A stretch of DNA of 64,000 nucleotides from Alphaproteobacteria bacterium (GCA_012103325.1 WLWY01000003.1:992001-1056000), one strand, 5' to 3'. Counted from the first letter of the stretch, positions 25,904 through 34,167 are shown. The notes: generated by a model not told the origin, from the letters alone. Translations and numbers: made by a program.

Positions 25904-27193
25904 ATGACCGATCAGGAACCCGGCTTCGAGACTCTCGCGGTCCATGCGGGCGGCGCGCCCGACCCGGCCACCGGCGCGCGGCAGACGCCGGTTTATCAGA
26001 CCACGTCCTTCGTCTTCGACGATGCGGACCACGCGGCATCGCTGTTCAACCTGCAGGTCCCGGGCTTCATCTATTCGCGCCTGACCAACCCGACCGTGTC
26101 GGTGCTGGAGGAACGCTGCGCGGCGCTGGAAGGCGGCGTCGGCAGCACCGCGACCGCGTCCGGCCATGCGGCGCAGATCCTGGCCCTGTTTCCGCTGATG
26201 CAGCCGGGCGACGAGATCATTGCGGCCAACAAGCTGTATGGCGGCTCGATCAACCAGATGGGCCACAGCTACAAGAAGTTCGGCTGGGGTGCGAAATTCG
26301 TTGAAACGGAAGACACCGAGAATTTCCGCCGCGCGATTACCGACCGGACCCGCGCGATCTTCATCGAGAGTCTCGCCAATCCGGGCGGCGTCGTCATGGA
26401 CATCGCCGCCATCGCGGACATCGCGCATGAGGCCGGCATCCCGTTGATCGTCGACAACACGATGGCAACGCCCTATCTGTGCCGCCCGTTCGACCATGGC
26501 GCGGACATCGTCGTGCATTCGACGACCAAGTTCCTCAGCGGCAACGGCACGGCGATTGGTGGCGTCGTCGTCGATTCCGGCAAATTCAACTGGATGCAGA
26601 ACGACAAGTTCCCCAGCCTGTCGAAACCGGCGCCGGAATATCACGACCTGACCTTCGCGGAGACGTTCGGCGAACTCAGCTACACGATCTACGGCCACGC
26701 CATCGGGCTGCGCGATCTGGGCGCCTCGCAGGCCCCGATGAACGCCTTCCTGACCCTGCTCGGTATCGAAACCCTGCCGCTGCGCATGGACCGGCACTGC
26801 GCCAATGCGCAGGCCGTGGCGGAGCATCTCTCGCTGCATAAGTCGGTGGACTGGGTCAGCTATGCGGGGCTGGAAACCGACAAGTATCACGGGCTGGCGC
26901 AGCGCTACCTGCCCCGGGGTGCCGGCGCGGTGATGACCGTCGGCCTGAAAGGCGGCTACGACGCGGGCGTCAAAATGGTCGAGGCGGTCGAGCTGTTCAG
27001 CCACCTCGCCAACATCGGCGACAGCCGATCGCTGATCATCCACCCCGCTTCAACGACGCACCGGCAATTGACTGAGGAGCAATTGACGGCCGCCGGTGCG
27101 GGCGCGGAAGTCGTGCGTCTGTCGATCGGCATCGAAAGCGTCGCCGACATCATCGCCGACCTCGACCAGGCGCTGGCGACGGCGGGCGGTTGA
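25904..27193 (+). CDS. metY: O-acetylhomoserine aminocarboxypropyltransferase (sulfhydrylase)
   Basis: 429 residues, the length of MetY rather than the shorter MetB/MetZ (about 390-400). It opens GFETLAVHAGGAPDPATGARQTPVYQT and has the PLP lysine in HSTTKFLSGNGTAIGG, plus RYLPRGAGAVM and the C-terminal SIGIESVADIIADLDQAL. It makes homocysteine from O-acetylhomoserine and sulfide. An AGGAGG site precedes the ATG. No SAM riboswitch was recognised upstream, where instead a palindromic repeat lies. Confidence 0.94.
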   Translation: MTDQEPGFETLAVHAGGAPDPATGARQTPVYQTTSFVFDDADHAASLFNLQVPGFIYSRLTNPTVSVLEERCAALEGGVGSTATASGHAAQILALFPLMQPGDEIIAANKLYGGSINQMGHSYKKFGWGAKFVETEDTENFRRAITDRTRAIFIESLANPGGVVMDIAAIADIAHEAGIPLIVDNTMATPYLCRPFDHGADIVVHSTTKFLSGNGTAIGGVVVDSGKFNWMQNDKFPSLSKPAPEYHDLTFAETFGELSYTIYGHAIGLRDLGASQAPMNAFLTLLGIETLPLRMDRHCANAQAVAEHLSLHKSVDWVSYAGLETDKYHGLAQRYLPRGAGAVMTVGLKGGYDAGVKMVEAVELFSHLANIGDSRSLIIHPASTTHRQLTEEQLTAAGAGAEVVRLSIGIESVADIIADLDQALATAGG

Positions 27194-27237
27194 GGGTGGT
27201 CACCGGCACGAGATGAAGGACTTTCCACTCAAACCGC

Positions 27238-27372
27238 CGTCCACCCCCTCCCTAGCCCTCCCCCCTCTAAGGGGGAGGGGATGTTCTTTCGTGGTGACGC
27301 GCCGACAGTTTCTCCTTCCGGCCCATTTTCCCCTCCCCCTTGAGGGGGGAGGGCTAGGGTGGGGGTGGACGG
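27238..27372. repeat. Palindromic intergenic repeat, family B copy 1
   Basis: Inverted repeat about 135 bases long. The left arm reads GTCCACCCCCTCCCTAGCCC and the right arm is its near-perfect complement ending GGTGGGGGTGGAC. Inner parts CCCCTCTAAGGGGGAG and CCCTTGAGGGGG also pair with themselves. Related elements are at 34206-34297 and 39184-39310. It lies between metY and the NrtR-like gene. Confidence 0.85.
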
Positions 27373-27408
27373 CGATGTCCCAAGGCTAATGACCACCCCA
27401 CCCCGCGC

Positions 27409-28404
27409 ATGACCGCCCCCGCCGCCACCCTGCTCGTGCTCAACGCGGTCATCCTCGCCGTCACCGACGAGGTCCCGCGCTTCCTCGTGCTGGAGCATCA
27501 CAGCCAACCACCGGACCATGACGGCCCCGCCCTGCCTTTCGGCCCGTTCGAACCGGAGCATCACCGCACCTTGGAGATCGCTCTGCGCGGCTGGGTCGAC
27601 GAGCAGGCCGGGCTGCCGATCGGTTATGTCGAGCAGCTCTACACCTTCGGCGACCGCTTCCGCGACCCGCGCGAGCTGGCCGGCGGACCGCGGGTCATCT
27701 CGGTCGGCTATCTGGCGCTGGTCCGCCAGGCGCAACTCTCGGGCGACGCGGAATGGCGCGATGCCTACGACTTCCTGCCATGGGAGGACTGGCGCAAGGG
27801 GCGGCCGAAGATCATCGATCAAGTGATCCTGCCGGCGCTTCACCATTGGGCCGGCGACGCCGATGACGCTGCCGAGGGCCGGGCGCGCCGAGAGCGCCTC
27901 TCTATAACCTTTGCCGCCGACAACGCGCATTGGGACATGGAACGCGTGCTGGAGCGCTACGAGGTGCTGTACGAGGCCGGGCTGGTCCAGGAAGCCGACC
28001 GCGACCGCGGCACCCATAACGGCAAGCCCGCCGACGACACCAACCTGTGCGAAACCGCCCGCACCGCCACCGGCCGCCTCGCCGCCCTAGACCACCGCCG
28101 CATGATGGCCACAGCGCTGGGGCGCATCCGCGGCAAACTGCAATACCGCCCCGTGGTCTTCGAACTCCTGCCCAAGGCCTTCACCCTGCTGCAGCTACAA
28201 CAAGTCGCCGAAAGCCTCGCCGGCGTCAGCCTGCACAAACAGAACTTCCGGCGGCTGGTGGTGAACAACCGGCTCGTCGAACCGACGGGCCAGCAGGACC
28301 GGCGCAGCCCCGGCCGGCCGGCGGAACTGTTTCGGTTCCGGCGCGATGTGCTTTACGAGCGGCCTACGCCGGGGGTTGGGATTACGGCGCGAAGTGGAGG
28401 ATAA
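27409..28404 (+). CDS. NrtR-like NAD regulator (Nudix-like domain plus winged helix)
   Basis: 331 residues. The N-terminal about 160 residues form a Nudix-like domain (LLVLNAVILAVTDEVPRFLVLEH), but the catalytic Nudix box is degenerate: the ALRGWVDEQAGLP segment lacks the REx2EE metal ligands. The C-terminal part (about 235-325) is the NrtR-type winged helix (FELLPKAFTLLQLQQV, HKQNFRRLVV, GRPAELFRFRRD). NrtR proteins sense ADP-ribose and repress NAD synthesis or salvage genes; this long form matches the alphaproteobacterial version. No NAD gene is adjacent. Confidence 0.8.
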   Translation: MTAPAATLLVLNAVILAVTDEVPRFLVLEHHSQPPDHDGPALPFGPFEPEHHRTLEIALRGWVDEQAGLPIGYVEQLYTFGDRFRDPRELAGGPRVISVGYLALVRQAQLSGDAEWRDAYDFLPWEDWRKGRPKIIDQVILPALHHWAGDADDAAEGRARRERLSITFAADNAHWDMERVLERYEVLYEAGLVQEADRDRGTHNGKPADDTNLCETARTATGRLAALDHRRMMATALGRIRGKLQYRPVVFELLPKAFTLLQLQQVAESLAGVSLHKQNFRRLVVNNRLVEPTGQQDRRSPGRPAELFRFRRDVLYERPTPGVGITARSGG

Positions 28405-28435
28405 GTCGCAGCCGCATTACCAAACTGGCAAAGAA

Positions 28436-28468
28436 GACACCAAAACGACAATTTGGTAGTTTGGTGTC
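28436..28468. promoter_or_regulatory. Inverted repeat upstream of higA-like pseudogene, operator-like
   Basis: Perfect 9-base arms GACACCAAA (28436-28444) and TTTGGTGTC (28460-28468), nested with a second pair of ACCAAACT/AGTTTGGT half-sites. It ends 25 bases before the ATG of the HigA-like frame, where autoregulatory antitoxin operators usually lie. A role as operator is inference. Confidence 0.55.
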
Positions 28469-28493
28469 TACCGTTATTGCCATAAAGGATAAC

Positions 28494-28790
28494 ATGGTTG
28501 GACTAAAATACGAGCGCCGTCCCACTACGCCTGGGACCATTCTGCAAGAGGAATTTCTTAAACAGCGCGGTGTCAAAATCAGCGAATTAGCGGACGCAAT
28601 CAAGGTCTCGCAAAGGCGACTCAGCAGGCTTATCAACGGACACGCGCCTGTAACTCCAAGCATGCGATCCTCCTATCCAAGGCGCTGAACACATCGGCGC
28701 AACTTTAGCTCAACATGCAAGTGTCGATTAACGCCTATGACGCGGAGCAGGCGGCAAAGAGTTGGAAGACGAAGAAGATGTTTGCAATAT
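28494..28790 (+). pseudogene. higA: HigA-type antitoxin, decayed
   Basis: The ATG at 28494 opens an XRE helix-turn-helix antitoxin (PTTPGTILQEEFLKQRGV, VSQRRLSRLINGHAPVT) of the HigA/VapI family. After about 57 residues the frame is lost: where the family has TPSMAILLSKALNTS, one base is missing after ATG (about 28660), giving a stop 7 codons on. In the restored frame the conserved Trp of QLWLNMQ is TAG (about 28707). So the gene has both a frameshift and a nonsense change. No HigB-like toxin frame is found upstream, where it would usually be. Confidence 0.8.
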
Positions 28791-28795
28791 TCGGG

Positions 28796-28872
28796 GTCAG
28801 GTCTTGCAATGCAACATTTTGCTCACGAACAGCGACGCCATCAGCAATTTTTGTCGGATCGCAAGACCTGAC
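28796..28872. mobile_element. Short inverted-repeat element (REP/MITE-like)
   Basis: Perfect 12-base inverted arms GTCAGGTCTTGC (28796-28807) and GCAAGACCTGAC (28861-28872) enclose 53 bases with no gene. The GGGGTCAGGTCTTGCA end is a form I associate with RAYT (IS200-like) related palindromes. It lies between two decayed genes and is probably a non-autonomous element mobilised in trans. No transposase is present in the window. Confidence 0.6.
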
Positions 28873-28886
28873 TCTGAATTCTCGCG

Positions 28887-29176
28887 TCAACCTTCGAAAT
28901 GACCGTCTCCACCCCCGGCCAAGACGATCATTCCCTGAAAGTAATGCTGTCGTTCGACACCGTCATAGCGCTTCGTTTTCAGACAACAACGTTTGAAATC
29001 TCCGTCCCGAGCCACAGGGGCAGAGATCCTCGCGGCCTAGCTTTTCGACAAGCTCGACGTCGCCGTGAACATAGCGTTCACCGCGTTTGACCTTCGTTTC
29101 GGACGGATAGGAGTTTCGACGCTTGCGCGTGACCTCAAAAGGACGGCGCGGGGTCGTCTTTGCGGTGCTTAGGCAT
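28887..29176 (-). pseudogene. Small SEC-C zinc-motif protein, decayed
   Basis: The ATG at 29176 follows a good GGAGGTG ribosome binding site but opens only 13 codons ([13 protein letters not shown]). In the next frame the coding sequence continues ([26 protein letters not shown]) up to CPCGSGRRF, the first half of a SEC-C motif. A further shift gives [13 protein letters not shown], completing CPCGSGxxFxxCC. Two frameshifts therefore break a zinc-binding SEC-C protein of about 95 residues. Function of such stand-alone proteins is unknown. Confidence 0.65.
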
Positions 29177-29294
29177 GATACACCTCCAATTGTGTGTGGC
29201 GTAAGGTCGCCAAACTGAGCCCACCGGGGCCCAACGGCGCGGATCAGGTATCACAGGTTCGAAACGATGGGAAGCGATTACGTTTGCCAACGTC

Positions 29295-30083
29295 TCAATT
29301 CTTAGTATGACCCACCGCAAAGTTATTGACTGCGTTGCGGTTCTCGCCGCGCACCAGCTCGATCGGTAGCGTGGTCCAGTCGAACTTGGCGAGCGGCAGC
29401 ACGTCGTCACGGTGCAGGCCTGACGTCGCGGGCATGTAGCGCAGGGCGAGACCGGCCCGCCTGCGGCCGGAGCGGTTGGCGGCCGAGCCGTGCACGATGC
29501 CCACATCGTGCAGCGAGGCCTGCCCCGGCTCCAGTTCGATATAGCGGGTGTCTTGTTCCGCCAGTTGATCGTCGCCGATCACCTGATTGAGGGTGAGGTC
29601 CGGGCTGGCGTCGGCGTGATGCGCCCAATCCCGCCGCCGGTGCGAGCCGGGCACGACCCGCATCGCGCCGTTCTCGCGGTCGACCTTGTCCAGCGCCAGC
29701 CACACCGTGCAGGTCGCCCAGGGCCGAATCGGCCAGTACTGGCCGTCCTGATGCCACGGTACGGCGCGGGGCGTGTCCGGCAGCTTGCAGAACAGATGGC
29801 TCAGCCACAGGATCACGTCCGGCCCGATCACCGCTGCCACCATGTCGAGGACCGCGGAGTCGCGCGCGATGGCGTCGAACGCCGCATGCCCCTTCACGCC
29901 GTAGGGCGGCCCGCCATGGAGATGCGGGTTGATCATCCGGTCCGGCATGATGTCGGGATTCCCCGCGAGCACCGCGTCCAGTGCCTCGCGCAATGCCGCC
30001 AGCGTTTCGGGGTCGACCCGGAACGCCTGTGGAATGACGTACCCGTCCTCCTCGTAGCGCGCGATTTCGTCCGCTGTCAGCAT
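29295..30083 (-). CDS. Phytanoyl-CoA dioxygenase (PhyH) family protein
   Basis: 262 residues from the ATG at 30083, preceded by GGGAGGG; the frame upstream is non-coding. It begins MLTADEIARYEEDGYVI, the usual PhyH opening. The Fe(II) ligands are visible as WHQDG (His, Asp) and HDVGIVHGSAAN (distal His), with the 2-oxoglutarate-binding Arg in RAGLALRYM. It is a cytoplasmic Fe(II)/2-oxoglutarate dioxygenase; the substrate may be any small hydrophobic or CoA-linked molecule. The 65-residue gene upstream is co-directional. Confidence 0.9.
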   Translation of the reverse strand: MLTADEIARYEEDGYVIPQAFRVDPETLAALREALDAVLAGNPDIMPDRMINPHLHGGPPYGVKGHAAFDAIARDSAVLDMVAAVIGPDVILWLSHLFCKLPDTPRAVPWHQDGQYWPIRPWATCTVWLALDKVDRENGAMRVVPGSHRRRDWAHHADASPDLTLNQVIGDDQLAEQDTRYIELEPGQASLHDVGIVHGSAANRSGRRRAGLALRYMPATSGLHRDDVLPLAKFDWTTLPIELVRGENRNAVNNFAVGHTKN

Positions 30084-30166
30084 GGTGCCCTCCCGATAGG
30101 TCGGTTTGGCACCAGGGTAAAATCGCGGCCCGGGATTTCCAAGCGTTTCGGACCGCCGCCCCGTCG

Positions 30167-30364
30167 TCAGCCGCTCCGGATGCCGACGGCCCTTGCGACG
30201 CGGTTGCGGGCTTCGATCACGGGGACCGACGGGTTGCGCTGGAGATAGACGATCGTGGCGGCGACGAGCGCGGACCGCGGCGGGTTGCCGAATTTTACCT
30301 GTTTCCGATAGGCCTTTTGCGCCGCGAAGATCTCTTCGCCTTCTGCAACGACACACTGACTCAT
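30167..30364 (-). CDS. Small conserved-looking protein of unknown function
   Basis: 65 residues from the ATG at 30364, with a strong GAAGGAG site 7 bases upstream, which decides this start over a longer frame. It has no signal peptide or transmembrane segment. The FAAQKAYRKQVKFGNPPRSA segment and a helical end (EARNRVARAVGIRSG) look like a compact helical protein. It lies 83 bases upstream of the PhyH gene on the same strand and may be co-transcribed. I do not recognise the family. Confidence 0.65.
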   Translation of the reverse strand: MSQCVVAEGEEIFAAQKAYRKQVKFGNPPRSALVAATIVYLQRNPSVPVIEARNRVARAVGIRSG

Positions 30365-30631
30365 AATGTACTCCTTCCATATCCTGATGTCGTACCGCCT
30401 TGATGCGCCGATGCGGCGCAGTGGCGGTTTTGACCGGCCCGTCATAGAAGCCCGATGTTTCAGACGCGTTTCCGGTTTCGAGAAAATTGTTTCGATTGCT
30501 TCCGTCCCGGCCGGCGGCGGTCCGGTTTTCGCGGCCGGTGTCGCCGCGTACTGCCGCCGATTTGATCGCGCGCGTCTGCCCGCGCATTATAGGAGCAGGA
30601 TCGCCATTCCATTTCGCCACGGAGATATCCC

Positions 30632-31150
30632 ATGGACGACACCGCCCTGATGCCGAAACCCTCGCTCAGCTCGCAATCGATCTTCGACGACCAGATCGCG
30701 GCAACCGAGACCTCGAAGCCCACCCTGTTCAGTATGAAGGCGCAGATGCTGGAACAGGGGCGCACCGATACGGTGCTGGCGGCGACAGAAGATATGTCGG
30801 TGCGGCTCAAGGTCTATGCGTCCGGCGGCGAGAACGAGCTGCACGCCCATCCGACCGAAGACCACGTCTTCGTCATCCTACAGGGCAGCGCGCGGTTCTA
30901 CGGCCCGGACGGCGAGACGCAGGACGTTGCCGCCAACCAGGGCTTCATGATGCCCAAGGGCATGCTGTACCGGTTCAACGCGACCAGCACGGACGAATGC
31001 CTCGTCATGCTGCGGGTCGGCACGCCGAACTTCCAGAAGCAGGACAAGATCGACCGCCTCGGCCGCGACGGCAAGCCGCTGGTCGGCGACTCCAAGGAGA
31101 ACAAACAGGTGCCGGTGATCTTCAAGGACGGGGTGTTCTTCGGGGATTGA
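30632..31150 (+). CDS. Cupin-domain protein
   Basis: 172 residues, with GGAG 7 bases before the ATG. A single conserved cupin barrel: motif 1 ENELHAHPTEDHVFVILQG supplies two His and a Glu/Asp-type metal site, and motif 2 lies around PKGMLYRFNA. It is cytoplasmic. Cupins of this size include dioxygenases, isomerases and sugar-binding regulators; the sequence gives no substrate. Divergent from the small gene and PhyH. Confidence 0.82.
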   Translation: MDDTALMPKPSLSSQSIFDDQIAATETSKPTLFSMKAQMLEQGRTDTVLAATEDMSVRLKVYASGGENELHAHPTEDHVFVILQGSARFYGPDGETQDVAANQGFMMPKGMLYRFNATSTDECLVMLRVGTPNFQKQDKIDRLGRDGKPLVGDSKENKQVPVIFKDGVFFGD

Positions 31151-31167
31151 GGGAGGGGTCGGAGGAC

Positions 31168-31184
31168 GGGGCTCCGCCCCATCG
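31168..31184 (+). terminator. Possible terminator of the cupin gene
   Basis: A GGGGC/GCCCC stem with a 3-base TCC loop lies 18 bases after the cupin stop. It is followed only by ATCGCTTT, so the T-tract is poor. It also directly precedes the palindromic repeat at 31191. Confidence 0.35.
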
Positions 31185-31190
31185 CTTTAC

Positions 31191-31275
31191 CGTCATCCTC
31201 GGCTTGATCGAGGATCCAGCCCTGACCGTAAAACCCCACCGTCGCATGGATCCTCGATCAAGCCGAGGATGACGG
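31191..31275. repeat. Palindromic intergenic repeat, family A copy 2
   Basis: The left arm (31191-31218) starts CGTCATCCTCGGCTTGATCG and the right arm (31247-31275) is its complement ending CAAGCCGAGGATGACGG. It differs from the copy at 25728 by paired (compensated) changes in the stem, CCC/GGG versus CTC/GAG, so the hairpin is kept. It lies between the cupin and amidase genes. Confidence 0.88.
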
Positions 31276-31324
31276 CGGGGTGTGTTGGGGTAATAGTTTG
31301 GTTAATCACTAGCAGGAAAACCCC

Positions 31325-32605
31325 ATGGATCTGACGCACCTCTCCGCAAAAGACATCGCGGCCAAGATCGACGCTGGCGAAACTTCCTGCGAGGCGGTGA
31401 CGCGCGCCCTGCTCGACCGCATCGCCGAACGCGAGCCGGCCGTCGATGCGTGGGAGTATCTCGATCCGGACAAGGCGCTGGCGGATGCGCGCGCCATCGA
31501 CGCCCTGCCGTCGAAGGGTCTGATCCATGGCGTGCCGCTCGGCGTGAAGGACATTATCGACACCAAGGACATGCCAACGCGGCACGGCTCGCCGATCCAC
31601 GCGAACAACCAACCCTGTACGGACGCGCCCTGTGTGACCCTGGTCCGGGGTGCCGGCGGGCTGACGCTCGGCAAGACGGTGACCTCGGAATTCGCGTCGC
31701 AGCATGCGGGCAAGACGAAGAACCCGCACAACCCGGCGCATTCTCCGGCCGGCTCGTCGAGTGGCTCGGCGGCGGCGGTGGCGGATTTCATGGTGCCGGT
31801 CGCCTTCGGGACGCAGACCGGCGGGTCCATCGTGCGGCCCGGCGCGTTCTGCGGCTGCATCGGCTACAAGCCAAGCTACGGCGACTACAACCCGCTGGGC
31901 GTGCACGACAATACCCGCAGCGTCGATACGCTGGGCATGATGAGCCGGACGATGGACGACCAGGCGCTGCTGCGCGCGGTGCTGACCGGTGCGCCCTACC
32001 GGCCGATCCAACCACCGGCGATTGGCGATCTGCGCATTGGCCTCTGCCGCACGCCGAACTGGCACCTGGCCGACGCGCCGACGCAGGCCTGTCTCGAGGG
32101 TGCCGCGCGGGATTTATCCGCCGCCGGGGCGACAGTGACGGATTTCGACCTGCCCGATGGGTTCGAGGCCGCGATGGAAGGGTTCGACGCGGTGTCCGGC
32201 TATGAGTATTCGCGGACCCTGTCCTATGAGTGGATCAATTATCCCGAACTGCTGAGCGAGAACTTGCGCGGCAACCGCGTGCCGAACGGCCTGAAAGTCA
32301 CCGCGGCGGCCTATCAGTCCGGGCTCGCCGCGCTGGGCGACTATCGCAAGCGCTACGCCGCGGCCTTGCAAGACTGGGACGTGCTGATCACGCCGAGCGC
32401 CCCCGGCGAAGCCCCCGCCGACCTGACGACCATCGGCGAGCCGCCCTTCAACCGGATTTGGACGGGGCTATACGGCCCAGCGATCAACCTGCCGCTGTTC
32501 ACCGGCCCGCAAGGCCTGCCGATCGGACTGCAGGTGATCGGGCATCTCGGCCAGGACGACCGCTTCCTCGACGCGGCGGACGCGGTCTACCGCGCGCTAC
32601 GGTAG
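31325..32605 (+). CDS. Amidase signature-family enzyme
   Basis: 426 residues. The Ser-cisSer-Lys triad is visible: Lys75 in GVPLGVKDIIDT, the cis-Ser in SPAGSSSGSAAAV (about 145), and nucleophile Ser168 in GTQTGGSIVRPGAFCG. It is a cytoplasmic amide hydrolase such as a nicotinamidase-unrelated aryl or acyl amidase; not GatA, since no gatB or gatC is nearby. The substrate is unknown. The gene converges with the AhpD-like gene. Confidence 0.92.
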   Translation: MDLTHLSAKDIAAKIDAGETSCEAVTRALLDRIAEREPAVDAWEYLDPDKALADARAIDALPSKGLIHGVPLGVKDIIDTKDMPTRHGSPIHANNQPCTDAPCVTLVRGAGGLTLGKTVTSEFASQHAGKTKNPHNPAHSPAGSSSGSAAAVADFMVPVAFGTQTGGSIVRPGAFCGCIGYKPSYGDYNPLGVHDNTRSVDTLGMMSRTMDDQALLRAVLTGAPYRPIQPPAIGDLRIGLCRTPNWHLADAPTQACLEGAARDLSAAGATVTDFDLPDGFEAAMEGFDAVSGYEYSRTLSYEWINYPELLSENLRGNRVPNGLKVTAAAYQSGLAALGDYRKRYAAALQDWDVLITPSAPGEAPADLTTIGEPPFNRIWTGLYGPAINLPLFTGPQGLPIGLQVIGHLGQDDRFLDAADAVYRALR

Positions 32606-33709
32606 TCAGACATCTCGCGCCGAAGGGAAATCGTTGATACCGAGTTCTTCGCGCAGATCCTCGGAAATTTCCGCCTTGTAGTCTTCGAGCGGCGTGCCGG
32701 TGGAATCGGCGATCCGGACGACGGCGTCGAAAATCCCGACGATCCCGGCCGCGTCAACCAGAGCCGCGTCGCCGATGGCTGCCCGCAACGTTTCGCGCGC
32801 GCCGTCCAACGCTCCGGTATGTTCGCTATAGAACGCGTCAGCGAAGGCGATCAGCACTGCCGCATGAGGGATGCGAGCATCCTCCGAACCGTGGATGTTC
32901 GCCAGGTCGTAATCGTCTCCAGTGTGTTGGCCGCTCGCACGGAGCAGCACGGCATGGCTGGTGGTTCAATAGACGCACTGGTTGATGGCGGACACCCGCG
33001 CCGCCAGGAATTCGATCTGCGCGTGGGTCAGATCGCGGTATTCGGTACTGAAGTCGCGCAGCGCCGCGTCGGGTAGATACTGTGCGGTGTCGATATCGAA
33101 AAAGCCCATCACCTCTGCCGGGACCAGGCTGAGCGCACGGTGGATGTTCGCGCCGCCGAGCCCGTCATAGAGCCCTGCGTCGGCATCGGTGACGTCTTCC
33201 GGCGCGACCCGCGGGACCCAGGCGTGATCGGTCTTGGCGCCAACTGGCCGATGACGGCTCGGGTTGCCGGGCTGCGGATCGGGCAGCGCAAAATCCGGCA
33301 GGCCTATCGCGCGGGTGAAGCCATCGACGGCGAAGACCGTGGCGATGACGCCGATCGTCTCGACATATTCGCCGTCCGATATCCCGCTTTCGAGTGCGGT
33401 ATCATAGAAAGCGCGGGTCAGGCGGCTCTGATCCGTTGCGACCCGGTGGATGACTTCGATCAGCGCAATCGGCAGACTGTTCGTGGTATCGTGTTCTCCC
33501 TGCACCGCGTAGGGCGACAACGCGTCGCGCCGTTTCGCACAAAAATCACAGGTCCGGGCTCTGCGTGCTTCCGCCGCGATGGCAATCCGCGTCGCCCCAT
33601 CCCACCAGGTTCCTGCCGCTGCCAGCCGTTCCCATCCTCGCCGGTGCGCGGCGGCGAGATCGCCGCGAACGGGGTATGGGAGTGCGCTGTAATCTATGGT
33701 GTTGGTCAT
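32606..33709 (-). CDS. Two-domain AhpD-like protein, candidate selenoprotein (in-frame TGA at codon 248)
   Basis: Read through one TGA, this is a 367-residue protein with two AhpD/carboxymuconolactone decarboxylase-like domains. The N-terminal domain has a CxxC (TCDFCAKRRDA, about 54-58). The second has NQCVY-TGA-TTSHAVLLRA: the TGA (32966-32968) stands exactly where the second Cys of the AhpD CxxCxxxH redox motif belongs, and the next 119 codons continue the domain in frame. Just after the TGA a stem of 7 pairs (32930-32948) with loop CGTGC resembles a bacterial SECIS. Start ATG 33709 follows GGAGG and overlaps the GNAT stop. Without read-through it would end after 247 residues. Thiol/selenol peroxidase-like activity is inferred. 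Confidence 0.75.
32930..32964 (-). promoter_or_regulatory. Putative bacterial SECIS element
   Basis: On the minus strand, 17 bases after the TGA, GCTGCTC pairs with GAGCGGC (one G-U) around the 5-base loop CGTGC, which has a G in the first two positions followed by U. A further CCAG (32958-32961) can pair with CTGG beyond the stem. The distance from TGA to loop is 24 bases. This agrees with the known loose rules for SelB-binding hairpins; folding was done by eye only. Confidence 0.5.
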
Positions 33710-34167
33710 ATTGCCTCCTCGCGCACTTTTAGCATGAAATAGATATCTGCGTCCGATTGCGCGGGGTCATGAACGAAACCGCATTTCTCGTAGCAGCGGA
33801 TGGCGCGTCGGTTGGACTGATGCGGGTCGAGGGAGATCGTGTCCGGAGCCTCGCGCCCATCGATCAGCGTGACGAATTCCGTGAGACACCGTGCCCCGAG
33901 CCCCTGAGATAAGGCACCACCGTCCGCGAGAAACTGATCAACACCGATTTCCGTCGGGCCAAGCCGGGAATATTGGAAATAACCCGCGTCCACGCCATCG
34001 ACCACGGCTAAGAACCGCTTCGTCTCCTCCGGGCTCCGGGAATAATGCGCGGCGACCTTATCGAGTGTGTCGTCGCCATCGTCCCACCATTCTCGAATGT
34101 GAGGACGTTGCAGCCAGTCCTGCAGCATCGGGAAGTCATCCGGCGATAGAGGGCGGAAATGGATCAT
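33706..34167 (-). CDS. GNAT N-acetyltransferase (aminoglycoside 6'-acetyltransferase-like)
   Basis: 153 residues. The opening IHFRPLSPDDFPMLQDWLQRPHIREWWDD is of the RimJ/AAC(6')-Ib type. The acetyl-CoA loop is GALSQGLGARCL (about 83-94), and the C-terminal DPHQSNRRAIRCYEKCGF is the standard GNAT motif B. The substrate could be an amine metabolite, protein N-terminus or antibiotic; resistance should not be assumed. Its stop overlaps the AhpD-like gene start by 4 bases, so the two are co-translated. Confidence 0.85.
   Translation of the reverse strand: MIHFRPLSPDDFPMLQDWLQRPHIREWWDDGDDTLDKVAAHYSRSPEETKRFLAVVDGVDAGYFQYSRLGPTEIGVDQFLADGGALSQGLGARCLTEFVTLIDGREAPDTISLDPHQSNRRAIRCYEKCGFVHDPAQSDADIYFMLKVREEAI

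Noticed and set aside
24336-27043. Long minus-strand frames (454 and 424 residues) opposite the crotonase/CoA gene and opposite metY
   Set aside because: High-GC antisense shadows; products are His/Arg/Gly-rich with no recognisable motif, while the plus-strand genes are certain.
29240-29270. tRNA-like GGTTCGAAAC
   Set aside because: No acceptor or anticodon stems can be drawn around it.
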